Origin: Henriciella sp.
GTDB taxonomy: Bacteria; Pseudomonadota; Alphaproteobacteria; Caulobacterales; Hyphomonadaceae
Reading direction: 5' to 3'
DNA: 64,000 nt
Assembly (NCBI GenBank): GCA_013213785.1
Contig: JABSPZ010000012.1
Coordinates: 62,001 to 126,000, forward strand
In this document: positions 26,078-35,401 of the stretch, in pieces
How the letters are laid out: every line of letters starts with the position of its first letter
Position numbering within the stretch: the stretch's first letter is position 1
Notes under the pieces: generated by a model
Seen by the model: only the letters and a program-made list of their open reading frames with translations
Told to the model about the DNA's origin: nothing
Databases searched by the model: none
Made by a program: the position numbers and the translations under genes

Positions 26078-26392
26078 TTAGTTTACCTCGCAGTTCTTGA
26101 CGACGGACTGCAGAAACATGGCCACTGCGAACGCTTCATCTTGGTTCAATTCAGCGGATGCCTGCGAACTATCCAGTGCCCCCGTTGTCGCAAACGTCTG
26201 CACGATAGGAACGGTTGAGGACGCAGCTAGGTCTTGCATGCACGCGACCAGCTGTGGATCGGTGTCTTCCTCATCAGTTTCGGCGTCTACTTCAGGGACT
26301 GTTGCTACCGCGGCCTGGTCGCTCTGGTTTGCGCCACCGCACGCGGAAACTAAGCCTGCGAAGAGTATGGAAATGTACCACGCAGTTTTCAT
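26078..26392 (-). CDS. small putative lipoprotein
   Basis: A 104-residue protein with a lipoprotein signal (lipobox LVSAC, Cys18) followed by an acidic linker (EVDAETDEEDTD) and a short helical domain with two cysteines (LVACMQDL, VKNCEVN), probably disulfide-linked. It ends 1 bp before the VWD protein gene, so the two are coupled. No family is recognised; its small size and position suggest an accessory or anchor for the VWD protein. Confidence 0.65.
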   Translation of the reverse strand: MKTAWYISILFAGLVSACGGANQSDQAAVATVPEVDAETDEEDTDPQLVACMQDLAASSTVPIVQTFATTGALDSSQASAELNQDEAFAVAMFLQSVVKNCEVN

Positions 26393-26425
26393 CTGCCACG
26401 CCTCCGAAAAGTTGCCACTGCTGAG

Positions 26426-27109
26426 TTAGGATTGGAGTTCCAGCAGGATGTCTTTGAAGACCGAAGGCCCAGCCAGAACATCGCCCTGTGTTGCGTAAAT
26501 GTCTTTATGCATCACCTTGGCAACGAGATTTCCCGGGAACCGCATCATGAGCCCTCGAGACATTTTATCCGTACTCGGAAAAGCACCATACTCAGCGATT
26601 GAGTAAACCGGCTGGCCGTTCAAATTGTATTTTAGGTAGTCACTGCCTTCTCGAGCGTTTGAGATATACCTTTCAAAGTTCTCCATTTCCTCGTCACTCC
26701 AAATGACCAACTCGATATTAATGATTTCATTGTCGACTGGCGGACGTGGCTGCGTGGTAACTGGATCAGGAGAAAGGTCGTCCGGCATGCGCGCGTAGCT
26801 AATATAGATGTGGTCATCCGACATGATTGGAGGTTTCAGCTCAGGAAAAACGCCAAAGCCCTCGGGTAGGCTTGGCATGAGCTTTCCGAGCGTTCCTGCG
26901 CAGCTGCGCGGAGGTAGCTCATCGCGCCATTGGTTCCACTCCATCATCGCTTCAATGCCACCCTCATAACGTCCAGAGACGGAGAGGCTATTCGCGTTCT
27001 TAAGGGCAGGAGGGCATCCAGTTGAAGATGCTTCACTGCTTACTGATGGCGAACCGCCACCACATGCGGTTAGGGCGAGGGCCGAGAGGCCTACTAGATA
27101 AGACTTCAT
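26426..27109 (-). CDS. putative lipoprotein of unknown function
   Basis: A 227-residue protein with a lipoprotein signal (MKSYLVGLSALALTAC). The mature part has a serine-rich linker and a domain containing two cysteines (STGCPPAL, RSCAGTLG). I chose the ATG at 27109, preceded by GAGAG; an ATG at 27124 would add five residues and is also possible. The spacing to neighbours is 33-40 bp. No family is recognised. It belongs to the four-gene secreted-protein operon. Confidence 0.62.
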   Translation of the reverse strand: MKSYLVGLSALALTACGGGSPSVSSEASSTGCPPALKNANSLSVSGRYEGGIEAMMEWNQWRDELPPRSCAGTLGKLMPSLPEGFGVFPELKPPIMSDDHIYISYARMPDDLSPDPVTTQPRPPVDNEIINIELVIWSDEEMENFERYISNAREGSDYLKYNLNGQPVYSIAEYGAFPSTDKMSRGLMMRFPGNLVAKVMHKDIYATQGDVLAGPSVFKDILLELQS

Positions 27110-27149
27110 TTTCGTTGCTCTCATGAAAACTTTGGCAATTTATGCGGGA

Positions 27150-28694
27150 CTAGAAACAGGCTCCCATGAGCCCCATCATGGCGCCCGTAATGCGTGGGTT
27201 AGTAGCGATTGCCATGCCTGCCTGTTCTTCGGTCATTCCCATTTCACCGGCGATCTCTGCAAATTCGGTATCTGTGAGCGATGCGCCCTCTAAGCGAACG
27301 AGCAATTTGAGTTCGTCAGCGTTTAGCTTTGAGTCGAGATGGTTCGCGGCGCATGAGCAAAACTGGGTGTTCCCAGGATCGCCATGAAGGCAAATCCGCT
27401 CATATTGATCCCGCGGTGTGCCAGTCCCGCTGAGGGTTTCATTCACGGCTACTTGGTTGGACGATGCTTCACACGTTTGCACCAAGGACTGAATTTTCGG
27501 TGTGAGGCGAAGGACAGTTGAGTCGTCTGCCTCCTGCATCAGCGAGATCATCTTTTCTGGCGGAAGTCCTTGCCCGATCACCATTCCAAGGAGTGCAGCT
27601 TTGCTCGAACCGCTTTGTGGCACGATATCCTTGTCGAATCCGTCCGAGAAGCAGCCACAAAATGCTTGATCGTACCCAGAGGCAAGGCAAGCCGCGTCCT
27701 GTTCAGCGCGCGTGATATCAGCCTGACCACCGTCTTTGATCCGCTTCGCCATTTGATATTCTTCCATGGATTCAGCTTCAGCTAATATGTCTTCCCGGCT
27801 CGGGGCGCCTTCCATTTCCCGGCGCACGGCCTCCATTTCCGCTTCCGCTAAGGCCATTTGGTTGACGGGTTTTGGGGCAGGGCGGGTGACGTCGATACTC
27901 TCCAGGCCGAGCGCTGGACCGAGGCGTTCAGCATCTGATCGAGCAAAACGTGTTCGTATTTCGCCGGTGCTGTAATCTTCGGCCGCGAGACGGGCCATGC
28001 AGTAGTTTTCTGGGTGACGCGATGTTTTTCCCATCGCCTCGTTGATGCTGGCCGCACGTCTTAACATGGCTTCCACTTCGGCCGCTGATACGCCAAAATC
28101 TGCGGCGATATGCTCTTCACTATCTCCCTTACGGGTGCGGCGGAATTGAGCCTCAAAAGTTTGCTCATCAAACAGCTTCTGCAACTCGCCCACGACGCAT
28201 AGTTGTTGTCTTTCCCAGCCGAGGGACTGTTGTGCCATCTGAAGATACTCGGCGAAAATGGCGTTTGTTGGTTTTTCAGGAACACTCGGGCGTGCAGCGC
28301 CCGGAATTACGCAGCCACGGACGCTGTTATCTTGGAAAGGATCTGCACCGGAATAGGGGTCGTAGGCGTTAGTCTGCGCTAACATGAGTCCCATTTCTCC
28401 GCCCAAACTCTCCGCGGCAATCGCGAGAGCTTCATCCATTTGATGCGTTAGACCGATATTTCTACGATACTCCTGAAACAAGAAGTCCGCATATTCCGGA
28501 GATGGACTCAAATGTGACCATGTCGCATGGAGCTTGCCGACACATGTGCAATCAATGTTGGGTGCACCGAGTGTTTGGCAGGCTGATCGATACTGTTGTT
28601 GGCGTTTCGCAAATTCATCCGATTGCGCGCCCGCGTGTCCCCCCCAGGATACCCAGCCACAAACCAAGAAAATCAAAATCAATCGATGCAGCAC
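27150..28694 (-). CDS. secreted protein with repeated C-x(9,10)-C-x-C motifs
   Basis: A 514-residue exported protein. The signal peptide is MLHRLILIFLVCGWVSWGG..., cleaved near HAGAQ. At least three cysteine units are visible: CQTLGAPNIDCTC near residue 39, CLASGYDQAFCGC near 335 and CLHGDPGNTQFCSC near 433. Each is followed by a helical segment, so the protein looks like tandem copies of a disulfide-linked helical domain, separated by long helices rich in Glu and Met. No known family or enzyme motif is seen. The start is GTG at 28694. It heads the operon, 57 bp after the shared near-palindrome. Confidence 0.65.
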   Translation of the reverse strand: MLHRLILIFLVCGWVSWGGHAGAQSDEFAKRQQQYRSACQTLGAPNIDCTCVGKLHATWSHLSPSPEYADFLFQEYRRNIGLTHQMDEALAIAAESLGGEMGLMLAQTNAYDPYSGADPFQDNSVRGCVIPGAARPSVPEKPTNAIFAEYLQMAQQSLGWERQQLCVVGELQKLFDEQTFEAQFRRTRKGDSEEHIAADFGVSAAEVEAMLRRAASINEAMGKTSRHPENYCMARLAAEDYSTGEIRTRFARSDAERLGPALGLESIDVTRPAPKPVNQMALAEAEMEAVRREMEGAPSREDILAEAESMEEYQMAKRIKDGGQADITRAEQDAACLASGYDQAFCGCFSDGFDKDIVPQSGSSKAALLGMVIGQGLPPEKMISLMQEADDSTVLRLTPKIQSLVQTCEASSNQVAVNETLSGTGTPRDQYERICLHGDPGNTQFCSCAANHLDSKLNADELKLLVRLEGASLTDTEFAEIAGEMGMTEEQAGMAIATNPRITGAMMGLMGACF

Positions 28695-28750
28695 TGCCGG
28701 CGTCCTCCATAACTCAGAGGATACAATTTGCGCGGTGTCTCAGCAGGGCG

Positions 28751-28769
28751 CATACGTCATTTGATGTAT
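28751..28769 (-). promoter_or_regulatory. near-palindromic operator, copy 2
   Basis: On the minus strand it reads ATACATCAAATGACGTATG, identical to 23338-23356 and at nearly the same distance (57 bp) from the downstream start codon. It sits between the stop of the LuxR-type regulator and the operon it would control. Confidence 0.6.
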
Positions 28770-28783
28770 GGGCTGATTTCTAT

Positions 28784-30487
28784 TTATGAGAGAGCGGCTT
28801 TTGTGAAGGCTTCAGGTTGGACGAATATCTGAAGCTGCCCCAGATTTGCCTGCTCAAACAAAACAGCCTGGTCATTTTCCTGGCAAAACTTTGTGATCGG
28901 TTCCGTTCTAAACATTGTATTCTCTTTGCCGTGCACGAAGGCGATTTTATGTGTTTTCGCGACCGCTTCCAAACAGGGCGACCAGTCTTTCGCCCATCGG
29001 CAGATGTTGCTCACGAGTCGCGGAACGTCTTCAAAGGAATAGCTGATGGTCCGGCGCGTGAGTTGATAATACTCACCTTTCTGGCGTGTAAGCTCTGCGT
29101 CGATCGGGCTGTCTTGAAAGAAGTAATCTATGACGCGGGCCTCGCCGGATTTGGATCGCCGGAAATTTGCTGCAATGATTTTGTGTGGCGCAAGCAGTAC
29201 GTCAGGCATGTAGCGGCCTGTCATCATGATGCGTTTCATTGTTTTGGGTAGCGCCCTTATTTCTTTGTTTGAAGCGTAAGGGACTCCGGTGTCCACTAGT
29301 ACCACTTTCGCCGTACGGTTTGGATAGGCTTTAGCGAAATCCAGCGCGTACAGCCCTCCGGACGCCGTACCGGCAATGATCGCCTTTTCGATTTCCAAAT
29401 GGCTCAATAGTTCAGCATAGTCATGGCAAAGCGCTTCAGGACCAAGCGATCTCTTCCGCGATGCTGTATCCGCGCTTCCGGGTTTGTAAGGAGCGATGAT
29501 ATGCAAGCCCGCGCGCGAGCATGCATCGCGAAACCTGGCGTTCATTTCGGGGGGCATTGAAGTGCTAATCAGTAGGACAGGTTGGCCGCTGATATCTCCG
29601 TACTCGGTATATGAAATGGGTCCTGATCGAAGGTTTGCTGTACGCATGGGGAGGGTGCGGTCTTGATCTAAAGACAGATCCAAATGCGTCTCATCGAGTC
29701 CGGTAAACTGCAGCAAACTTGCTATCAGTATCACCAACTGCGTCTGGCCACTGACATTCATTTTATTGTAAATACTCGCCAGCTGCGTCCTCACAGTGCG
29801 AATAGATCGCCCACGGCGTTTAGCAACAAGGTTTAAGTCGGCGACCTCGAAAATCGATTTTATGATTTCGATTTCAGATCTAGTCAGATCATAAACACTG
29901 ACAAGGAGCTCTTCCAATTGTGGTTTCCAGATTGGCTTTGCCAGACGCAGGGCTAAGCATGTCGTCCGACGTTCCAAAGTTTCATCTAGTAGTTCAATTG
30001 GAGAGATGATTAGAACCTCAATTTCCCCATTATCACGATCGGTTTGGATCAGGATTGGGGTGTCCAATTTCCCATCAACAAGCTTAGAGACCAAACCCCA
30101 CTGCTTGGTGGATTTAAGCTCCTCTATGAGCCTTGCTGTGTCCGCATCTGGAAACAGGTCATCGAAAAGTGTGTTCGTGGCCAGAAGGGAATGGCTTGAA
30201 TTTAGAACAGCTGCAGGAACTGGTTGTCTCGCAACATATCGACTGGCGGTCTCCAGATCGGTGTGAGCCTTTTCGAAAAACTCATTCGCTCTAAGAAAAT
30301 GTTGTTTGAAAAACTTCTGCCAGGTGTCGTCCGATGTTTCAGGCGAAAAATCCTCGTCCAAATACTGGTCGAAGGCTTCGAAAAGAGATTCATACTCAGT
30401 GTAGTCCGACAGTGTCGCATACAGTCCGGAAAGAACTTGATGCGCTGTCATTGAGGAGCCTAGGGCTACCGCTTTACCGTCACTCAT
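28784..30487 (-). CDS. LuxR-type HTH regulator with degenerate alpha/beta-hydrolase domain
   Basis: A 567-residue protein. Residues about 15-190 form a helical/PAS-like region (VARQPVPAAVLNSSHSLLATN). Residues 198-262 are a LuxR helix-turn-helix (LTRSEIEIIKSIFEVADLNL, RGRSIRTVRTQLASIYNKM). Residues about 285-567 have the alpha/beta-hydrolase fold. At the nucleophile elbow the sequence is G373-T-A-S-G-G, so Ala375 stands where the catalytic Ser of G-x-S-x-G belongs. At the C-terminus GQLQIFVQP has Gln551 where the catalytic His (GH...QP) normally lies. It is probably a ligand-sensing regulator rather than an enzyme. It lies directly upstream of the secreted-protein operon on the same strand, with the near-palindrome between. 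Confidence 0.8.
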   Translation of the reverse strand: MSDGKAVALGSSMTAHQVLSGLYATLSDYTEYESLFEAFDQYLDEDFSPETSDDTWQKFFKQHFLRANEFFEKAHTDLETASRYVARQPVPAAVLNSSHSLLATNTLFDDLFPDADTARLIEELKSTKQWGLVSKLVDGKLDTPILIQTDRDNGEIEVLIISPIELLDETLERRTTCLALRLAKPIWKPQLEELLVSVYDLTRSEIEIIKSIFEVADLNLVAKRRGRSIRTVRTQLASIYNKMNVSGQTQLVILIASLLQFTGLDETHLDLSLDQDRTLPMRTANLRSGPISYTEYGDISGQPVLLISTSMPPEMNARFRDACSRAGLHIIAPYKPGSADTASRKRSLGPEALCHDYAELLSHLEIEKAIIAGTASGGLYALDFAKAYPNRTAKVVLVDTGVPYASNKEIRALPKTMKRIMMTGRYMPDVLLAPHKIIAANFRRSKSGEARVIDYFFQDSPIDAELTRQKGEYYQLTRRTISYSFEDVPRLVSNICRWAKDWSPCLEAVAKTHKIAFVHGKENTMFRTEPITKFCQENDQAVLFEQANLGQLQIFVQPEAFTKAALS

Positions 30488-30590
30488 TTACGCACTTAAC
30501 ACCACTTGCCTAAAACGCAGCTACTTGGCGCATCGCCAGTCAATGGGTCAAGTCAAACTCGAACAGTGCACTTCAATTTATCGAAGCCGA

Positions 30591-32456
30591 TTACTGGTTC
30601 TTTGGCGGTTTCTTGCTGCGCTTCTTTTCGCCATTCGGACCGCGGGGCTTTTTAGGGCCTGTGCGTTTCTTTTTGAACTTTTGCCCGACAGGTTTGTCTT
30701 GATCTGGTCGACGCACCTTTTTGGGGGCTTTGCCTTTGGGGGCTCCTTTGAAACCGTCGCGTTTTTTTGGACGTGGCGCAGATGAATCGGGAGCCTCCGA
30801 GAGGCCGACCCAAATACTCTTATCGATAATTTGTCTGTCGCCAGCGGCCTCTATGAGGCTCTGTGCCGCGTCAGGTTTGAGTTCGACATGGGTTGAATCT
30901 AGGTCAATGCGGATCGCGCCGATACTGTTTCGGGAGAACCCGCCTGATTTGCAGAGCATTGGGATAAGCCATTTGGGATCGGCTTTCTTTTTTCGTCCGA
31001 CACCGAGTTTGACCCATTGGCCATCTGGGAAGTCAGATCCACGTCGACCGCCATGTTCTCCGCGCTCACGTGGTTCGTGGCGAGGGAAGTCACGATCAGG
31101 ATCAAAACCGTCTTTTCGCCCGCGCGGCGGTTTTGGTGATCCAGGATCTTGCAAAACTTCCGGAGCGGAATCAGCTGCTCGAGTTAGGCGAATAATCGCG
31201 GCTGCGAGTTGCTCAGGGCCATACTTCTCTAACAGCGCGCTGGCGAGAGGCTGTTCGGCTTCACTCGGAGGTGATTGAAGCACCTCGTTGACGAGTAGCT
31301 TCTTGTTCAAAGCTAACTCGATCTCTTCGGCGGATGGCGGGAGGCGCCATTCTGCATCGACTTTCGCCTCTTGCAGAAGGCGTTCTGTTCGGCGCCTTGC
31401 ACGAACGGGGACGATTAAGGCGCAAACCCCTTTGCGCCCGGCTCGGCCTGTTCGGCCAGATCTATGAAGCAACCCCTCTTTGTTGCGCGGAAGATCGGCG
31501 TGGATCACCAAATCAAGTCCGGGCAAGTCTAATCCACGGGCTGCAACGTCTGTGGCCACACAAACGCGCGCGCGGCCATCGCGCATCGCCAGCACGGAGT
31601 TGCTTCGTTCCTTTTGGCTAAACTCACCAGACAGAGCGACGACTGAAAAGCCGCGATTGGTTAGGCGCGATGTGAGTTTATTGACAGCGTCTCGGCGCGA
31701 GCAGAATACAATCGCATTTGGGGCATCGTGCAGCAGCAGGAGGTTTATAACGGCTTTCTCAACATCGGACGGGACAACCGTCATCGCCTGATATGTGATG
31801 TCACTGTGGGTAGATTCCGCTGAGACGGTGTTGAGACGAACGGCGTCGTTTTGATAGGTCTCTGCGAGGCGCGCGATCGGTTTGGAAACAGTCGCGGAGA
31901 ACATTAAAGTTCTCCGGTCATCGGGCGCCGCGTCCAGGATGTATTCGAGCTCTTCCCGGAACCCCATATCCATCATCTCATCTGCCTCGTCGAGGACAAC
32001 GGCCTGTAGCTCTGACAGATCCAAAGAGCCTCGACGGATATGATCCACCAATCGACCGGGCGTCCCAACGACAAAGTGGACACCTCTTTCCAGCGCGCGT
32101 CGTTCGTCGCGTATATCCACGCCGCCAATGCAAGATGCGATGCGCCCGCCAGCAGGGGCGTACAGCCAAGCCAGTTCCTTTGTAACTTGCAAGGCAAGCT
32201 CACGCGTGGGTGCAACGATGAGCGCGGCGGGAATATCTGCATCTAGTAGGCTCTCAGAATCCCCGAGAACAGAAGTAGCTAGCGCTAAGCCAAATGCGAC
32301 GGTTTTGCCCGATCCCGTTTGGGCGGAAACGAGCAAATCGCTTCCAGCCAAAGACGGATCTAAAACCGCCTCTTGGACAGGCGTCAAAGCGTCATAACCT
32401 TTGTCCGCCAGCGCCTTGGCGAGCGGCGCAGCAATCTCAAACTCGGATGTCATCAT
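30591..32456 (-). CDS. DEAD-box RNA helicase
   Basis: A 621-residue helicase. All core motifs are present: AQTGSGKT (I), PTRELALQV (Ia), VLDEADEMMDMGF (II, DEAD), SATVSKP (III), and HRSGRTGRAGRKG (VI) in the second RecA domain. After residue 430 comes a DbpA-type RNA-binding domain (WVKLGVGRKKKADPKWLIPMLCKSGGFSRNSIGAIRI) and a long basic tail rich in Lys, Pro and Gly (KKRTGPKKPRGPNGEKKRSKK). It probably remodels structured RNA in ribosome assembly or cold adaptation, like CsdA/DbpA. Its closest named relative cannot be decided by eye. It is a single-gene unit. Confidence 0.9.
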   Translation of the reverse strand: MMTSEFEIAAPLAKALADKGYDALTPVQEAVLDPSLAGSDLLVSAQTGSGKTVAFGLALATSVLGDSESLLDADIPAALIVAPTRELALQVTKELAWLYAPAGGRIASCIGGVDIRDERRALERGVHFVVGTPGRLVDHIRRGSLDLSELQAVVLDEADEMMDMGFREELEYILDAAPDDRRTLMFSATVSKPIARLAETYQNDAVRLNTVSAESTHSDITYQAMTVVPSDVEKAVINLLLLHDAPNAIVFCSRRDAVNKLTSRLTNRGFSVVALSGEFSQKERSNSVLAMRDGRARVCVATDVAARGLDLPGLDLVIHADLPRNKEGLLHRSGRTGRAGRKGVCALIVPVRARRRTERLLQEAKVDAEWRLPPSAEEIELALNKKLLVNEVLQSPPSEAEQPLASALLEKYGPEQLAAAIIRLTRAADSAPEVLQDPGSPKPPRGRKDGFDPDRDFPRHEPRERGEHGGRRGSDFPDGQWVKLGVGRKKKADPKWLIPMLCKSGGFSRNSIGAIRIDLDSTHVELKPDAAQSLIEAAGDRQIIDKSIWVGLSEAPDSSAPRPKKRDGFKGAPKGKAPKKVRRPDQDKPVGQKFKKKRTGPKKPRGPNGEKKRSKKPPKNQ

Positions 32457-32673
32457 AAAGCTTTCAGATGCGATTGAATCATCCCGCGCGATCTGGAGTA
32501 GTCGGCGAGGTTCAATCAGCGCGCAAATACTCGGAAATTAGGTCTCTGCCTATCCTAATCTGCAGATGGCGCGGATTTGATCGCAGCCACAATAAGTCTA
32601 GGCGCGATCGCGCTTGACCGTTCGCCTCCTCCATTTAATTGCAGTGAGAACTAGTATCCTGAGAGGAGCCGCC

Positions 32674-35313
32674 ATGTTGCGCCGCGCTTTTACTGCTCTT
32701 TCCGCCTTATCCCTCGCATTCGTGTTTCAGCCAGCTTTTGCAAAGCCAGTCGAGTATTTCCAGGTAGAGGGCGTTACTTACGACCAAAGCGTTCCCGTTT
32801 TTGAAGATCATGTGGGATATGAAATCGGAGAGCGTCCAGTTCGATATGGCGATATGCTTGCTTACTTGCGTGACGTTGCCGAGGGATCAGACCGGATCAG
32901 CGTGGAGACAATCGGATATTCGCATGAGCGTCGGCCAATCCTCACGTTCACGGTCACTAGCCCGGACAACCATGCGAATTTGGAAACGATCCGCCAAACC
33001 CACATGCGGCGCCTAGAAGGTCAGGCTGAACCAGATGCTGCGCCGATGGTGCTTTGGATCAATTACGGCGTGCACGGCGCGGAGACGTCTTCAATGGATG
33101 CGGCGATCCCGCTGCTCTACCATTTCGCCGCTGCGCAGGGTGCTGCCGTCGATAACCAGCTGAACAATGCGGTGATGATTTTCACGGTCACCTTTAATCC
33201 CGATGGACACGCCCGGCGGATCGATCATACTGAAACCTTCTGGTCTTACGGCGAAAACACTGATCTTGCGGACGAAGCGCATAATATGTGGATCGAAGCG
33301 CGGACCAATCATTATTGGTTCGACCTCAACCGCCAATGGCTCCTGTTGACCCAGCCGGAAGCCCAAGCCTGGATCAAAGAGTGGCATAAGTGGAAACCGA
33401 TGGTTTCGGCGGACTATCACGAGATGGGATCGAACAGCCCATACTATTTCCACCCAGGTGAAGAAAAGCGCCGTAATCCACTGATCCCTGCACGCGCTCG
33501 CGAACTGACTAAGGGCATCGGGGAGCGCCATGCTGCGTTTATGGACAGTGAGGCTCGCCTATATTGGACCGAGAGCGGCTTTGACAATTTCTATATCGGC
33601 AAGGGCTCAACCTATCCGCAGATTAACGGTTCGCTTGGAATTCTATTCGAAGCAGGCGCCGCACGCGGCGGCGCGGTCGAGACGGAGCGAGGTCTCGTCG
33701 AAACGGCTGACAATGTGCGCACGCAATTCCGCACAGCGTTAACAACCATTCAAGGATCGCTCGACTTGCGCAGCGAAATCACAGCCTATCAACGTGACTT
33801 CTTCGCTGAGAATGCGCGCCAAGCCGATCGAGCAGGCTGGGTGTTCACCGCCAAAGGTGACCCCGAACGCGCCGCGCGGTTCGTACGCTTGCTTCGTATG
33901 CACGATCTCGAAGTGCGCCCATTGAATGCTGATGTCACGGCAGAGGGGCAAACCTATCCGGCAGCAACAAGTTTTTATGTCCCGATGGATCAGATCAACA
34001 ATCGAATGATCCGCGGCATCTTCGAACGATTTACCGAGTTCGAAGAGAACGTTTTCTACGACGTGTCGGGTTGGACATTGCCGCTGGCTTACGATCTTAA
34101 GTATGCGTCAGTCACCGCGCGCCAGATGCGCGGGGCGACTTCAACCGAACTGGCGACAGGAGAATTTAAATCTGCACCAGCCCCAGATCGTGCTCCCTAT
34201 GGCTACGTGTTTAACTGGTCGCACTCATTTGCACCGCGCGCTCTGAATAGGGTATTGGCCGCCGATTTGATGGCTCGCGCGACGACGAAAGAGACTGTGG
34301 TAAAAACGACCTCCGGCGCGGTTGCGTTGGACCGCGGCGCAATCTTTGTTCCGCTGGCACGCCAGGATACGTCCCGTGAAGAGATCCACGCGATCATGGA
34401 AACCATCGCGAGAGAAGACGGCGTCGAAGTCTTTGCGGCAACCTCCGGACTGACCCCGGTCACTGGCCGTGACTTGGGCGCCTCCAGTGTGTTCCGGGCG
34501 TTAAACGAACCGCGCGTCGTTCTCGCTTATGATGGCGGCTTATCCCGATACGATGTCGGAGAGCTTTGGTGGACTTTGGACTATCGCCACCGCGTTCCGG
34601 TAACGATCGTGAAGAAAGATCGTCTCGGGTCGTTGGATTGGGATGAATACACGCATTTGATCCTTGCCGGTGGGTTCCCAAGTTTGGGAGAGCCGTTAGC
34701 GCCAACCCTGGATGAGGACTTGACGGATAGCGTCCTAGGGTGGGTGGAGCGCGGTGGAACTCTTATCGCGGCTCGAGACTCGGCTGTGTGGGCACAGGGC
34801 GCCATTGAAGCTCGATCGGCTGGCGACGCGGTTGAAGGCGAGACGGAAGACGATTCAACGGAATCTGAAACAGAAGCAGACTCCGAGCCGGAGCGCTTAG
34901 ACTTCGCAGATATGAGCTTAAGCGATGCAGAGCATGTTATTGGCGGTGCGATCTTCGCGGCTGACTTGGATATAACCCATCCTCTGGGTTTCGGTTTTGC
35001 GGACCGTGACTTGCCCGTGCACCGCAATGTTTGGTTCACGCTGGAGCGACCAAAGGGGAATCCATATGCAGTTCCGGTCGAATACAGCGAGGACCCACTT
35101 CTCACCGGCTATGCGTCCGAGCGCCGTCTTGAGGAAATTGCTGGAACGCCTTCCGTTGTGGCGCATCGATTGAAGCGGGGTGCGGTCGTATTGATGGCGG
35201 ATAATCCGGTCTTCCGAGGGACATATCCTGGCACGGAAAAGCTTCTCATGAACGCGATTTTCTTCTCCGGTCTGATCGATCGACCTCGAGGCGACTACGG
35301 AGCTGAGGACTAA
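32674..35313 (+). CDS. exported M14-family zinc carboxypeptidase-like protein
   Basis: An 879-residue protein with a signal peptide (MLRRAFTALSALSLAFVF..., cleaved near PAFAKP). The M14 domain covers about residues 25-340: the zinc-binding H-x-x-E is in NYGVHGAETSSMDA, with FNPDGHARR, FDLNRQW and VSADYHEMGSNSPYYF further on. The C-terminal half includes a Rossmann-like section (VVLAYDGGLSRYDVGELWW, HLILAGGFPSL) and an acidic insert (EGETEDDSTESETEADSEPE). It should cleave peptides or peptidoglycan fragments in the periplasm. The ATG at 32674 follows GAGAGGAG; the frame open to 32614 lacks this. Confidence 0.85.
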   Translation: MLRRAFTALSALSLAFVFQPAFAKPVEYFQVEGVTYDQSVPVFEDHVGYEIGERPVRYGDMLAYLRDVAEGSDRISVETIGYSHERRPILTFTVTSPDNHANLETIRQTHMRRLEGQAEPDAAPMVLWINYGVHGAETSSMDAAIPLLYHFAAAQGAAVDNQLNNAVMIFTVTFNPDGHARRIDHTETFWSYGENTDLADEAHNMWIEARTNHYWFDLNRQWLLLTQPEAQAWIKEWHKWKPMVSADYHEMGSNSPYYFHPGEEKRRNPLIPARARELTKGIGERHAAFMDSEARLYWTESGFDNFYIGKGSTYPQINGSLGILFEAGAARGGAVETERGLVETADNVRTQFRTALTTIQGSLDLRSEITAYQRDFFAENARQADRAGWVFTAKGDPERAARFVRLLRMHDLEVRPLNADVTAEGQTYPAATSFYVPMDQINNRMIRGIFERFTEFEENVFYDVSGWTLPLAYDLKYASVTARQMRGATSTELATGEFKSAPAPDRAPYGYVFNWSHSFAPRALNRVLAADLMARATTKETVVKTTSGAVALDRGAIFVPLARQDTSREEIHAIMETIAREDGVEVFAATSGLTPVTGRDLGASSVFRALNEPRVVLAYDGGLSRYDVGELWWTLDYRHRVPVTIVKKDRLGSLDWDEYTHLILAGGFPSLGEPLAPTLDEDLTDSVLGWVERGGTLIAARDSAVWAQGAIEARSAGDAVEGETEDDSTESETEADSEPERLDFADMSLSDAEHVIGGAIFAADLDITHPLGFGFADRDLPVHRNVWFTLERPKGNPYAVPVEYSEDPLLTGYASERRLEEIAGTPSVVAHRLKRGAVVLMADNPVFRGTYPGTEKLLMNAIFFSGLIDRPRGDYGAED

Positions 35314-35401
35314 TCGCCTGACGCTGGGGCTATTCTAGCCAGACCGCTCGCATTGTGATCGGTTAGATATAGAGACGTGTGAGCCGTAAAAGAGGTGTGG
35401 A

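Noticed and set aside
23338-28769. The two 19-bp copies as terminal inverted repeats of a transposon.
   Set aside because: No transposase or integrase lies between them, and each copy is a palindrome at the same distance from a start codon, which fits an operator better.
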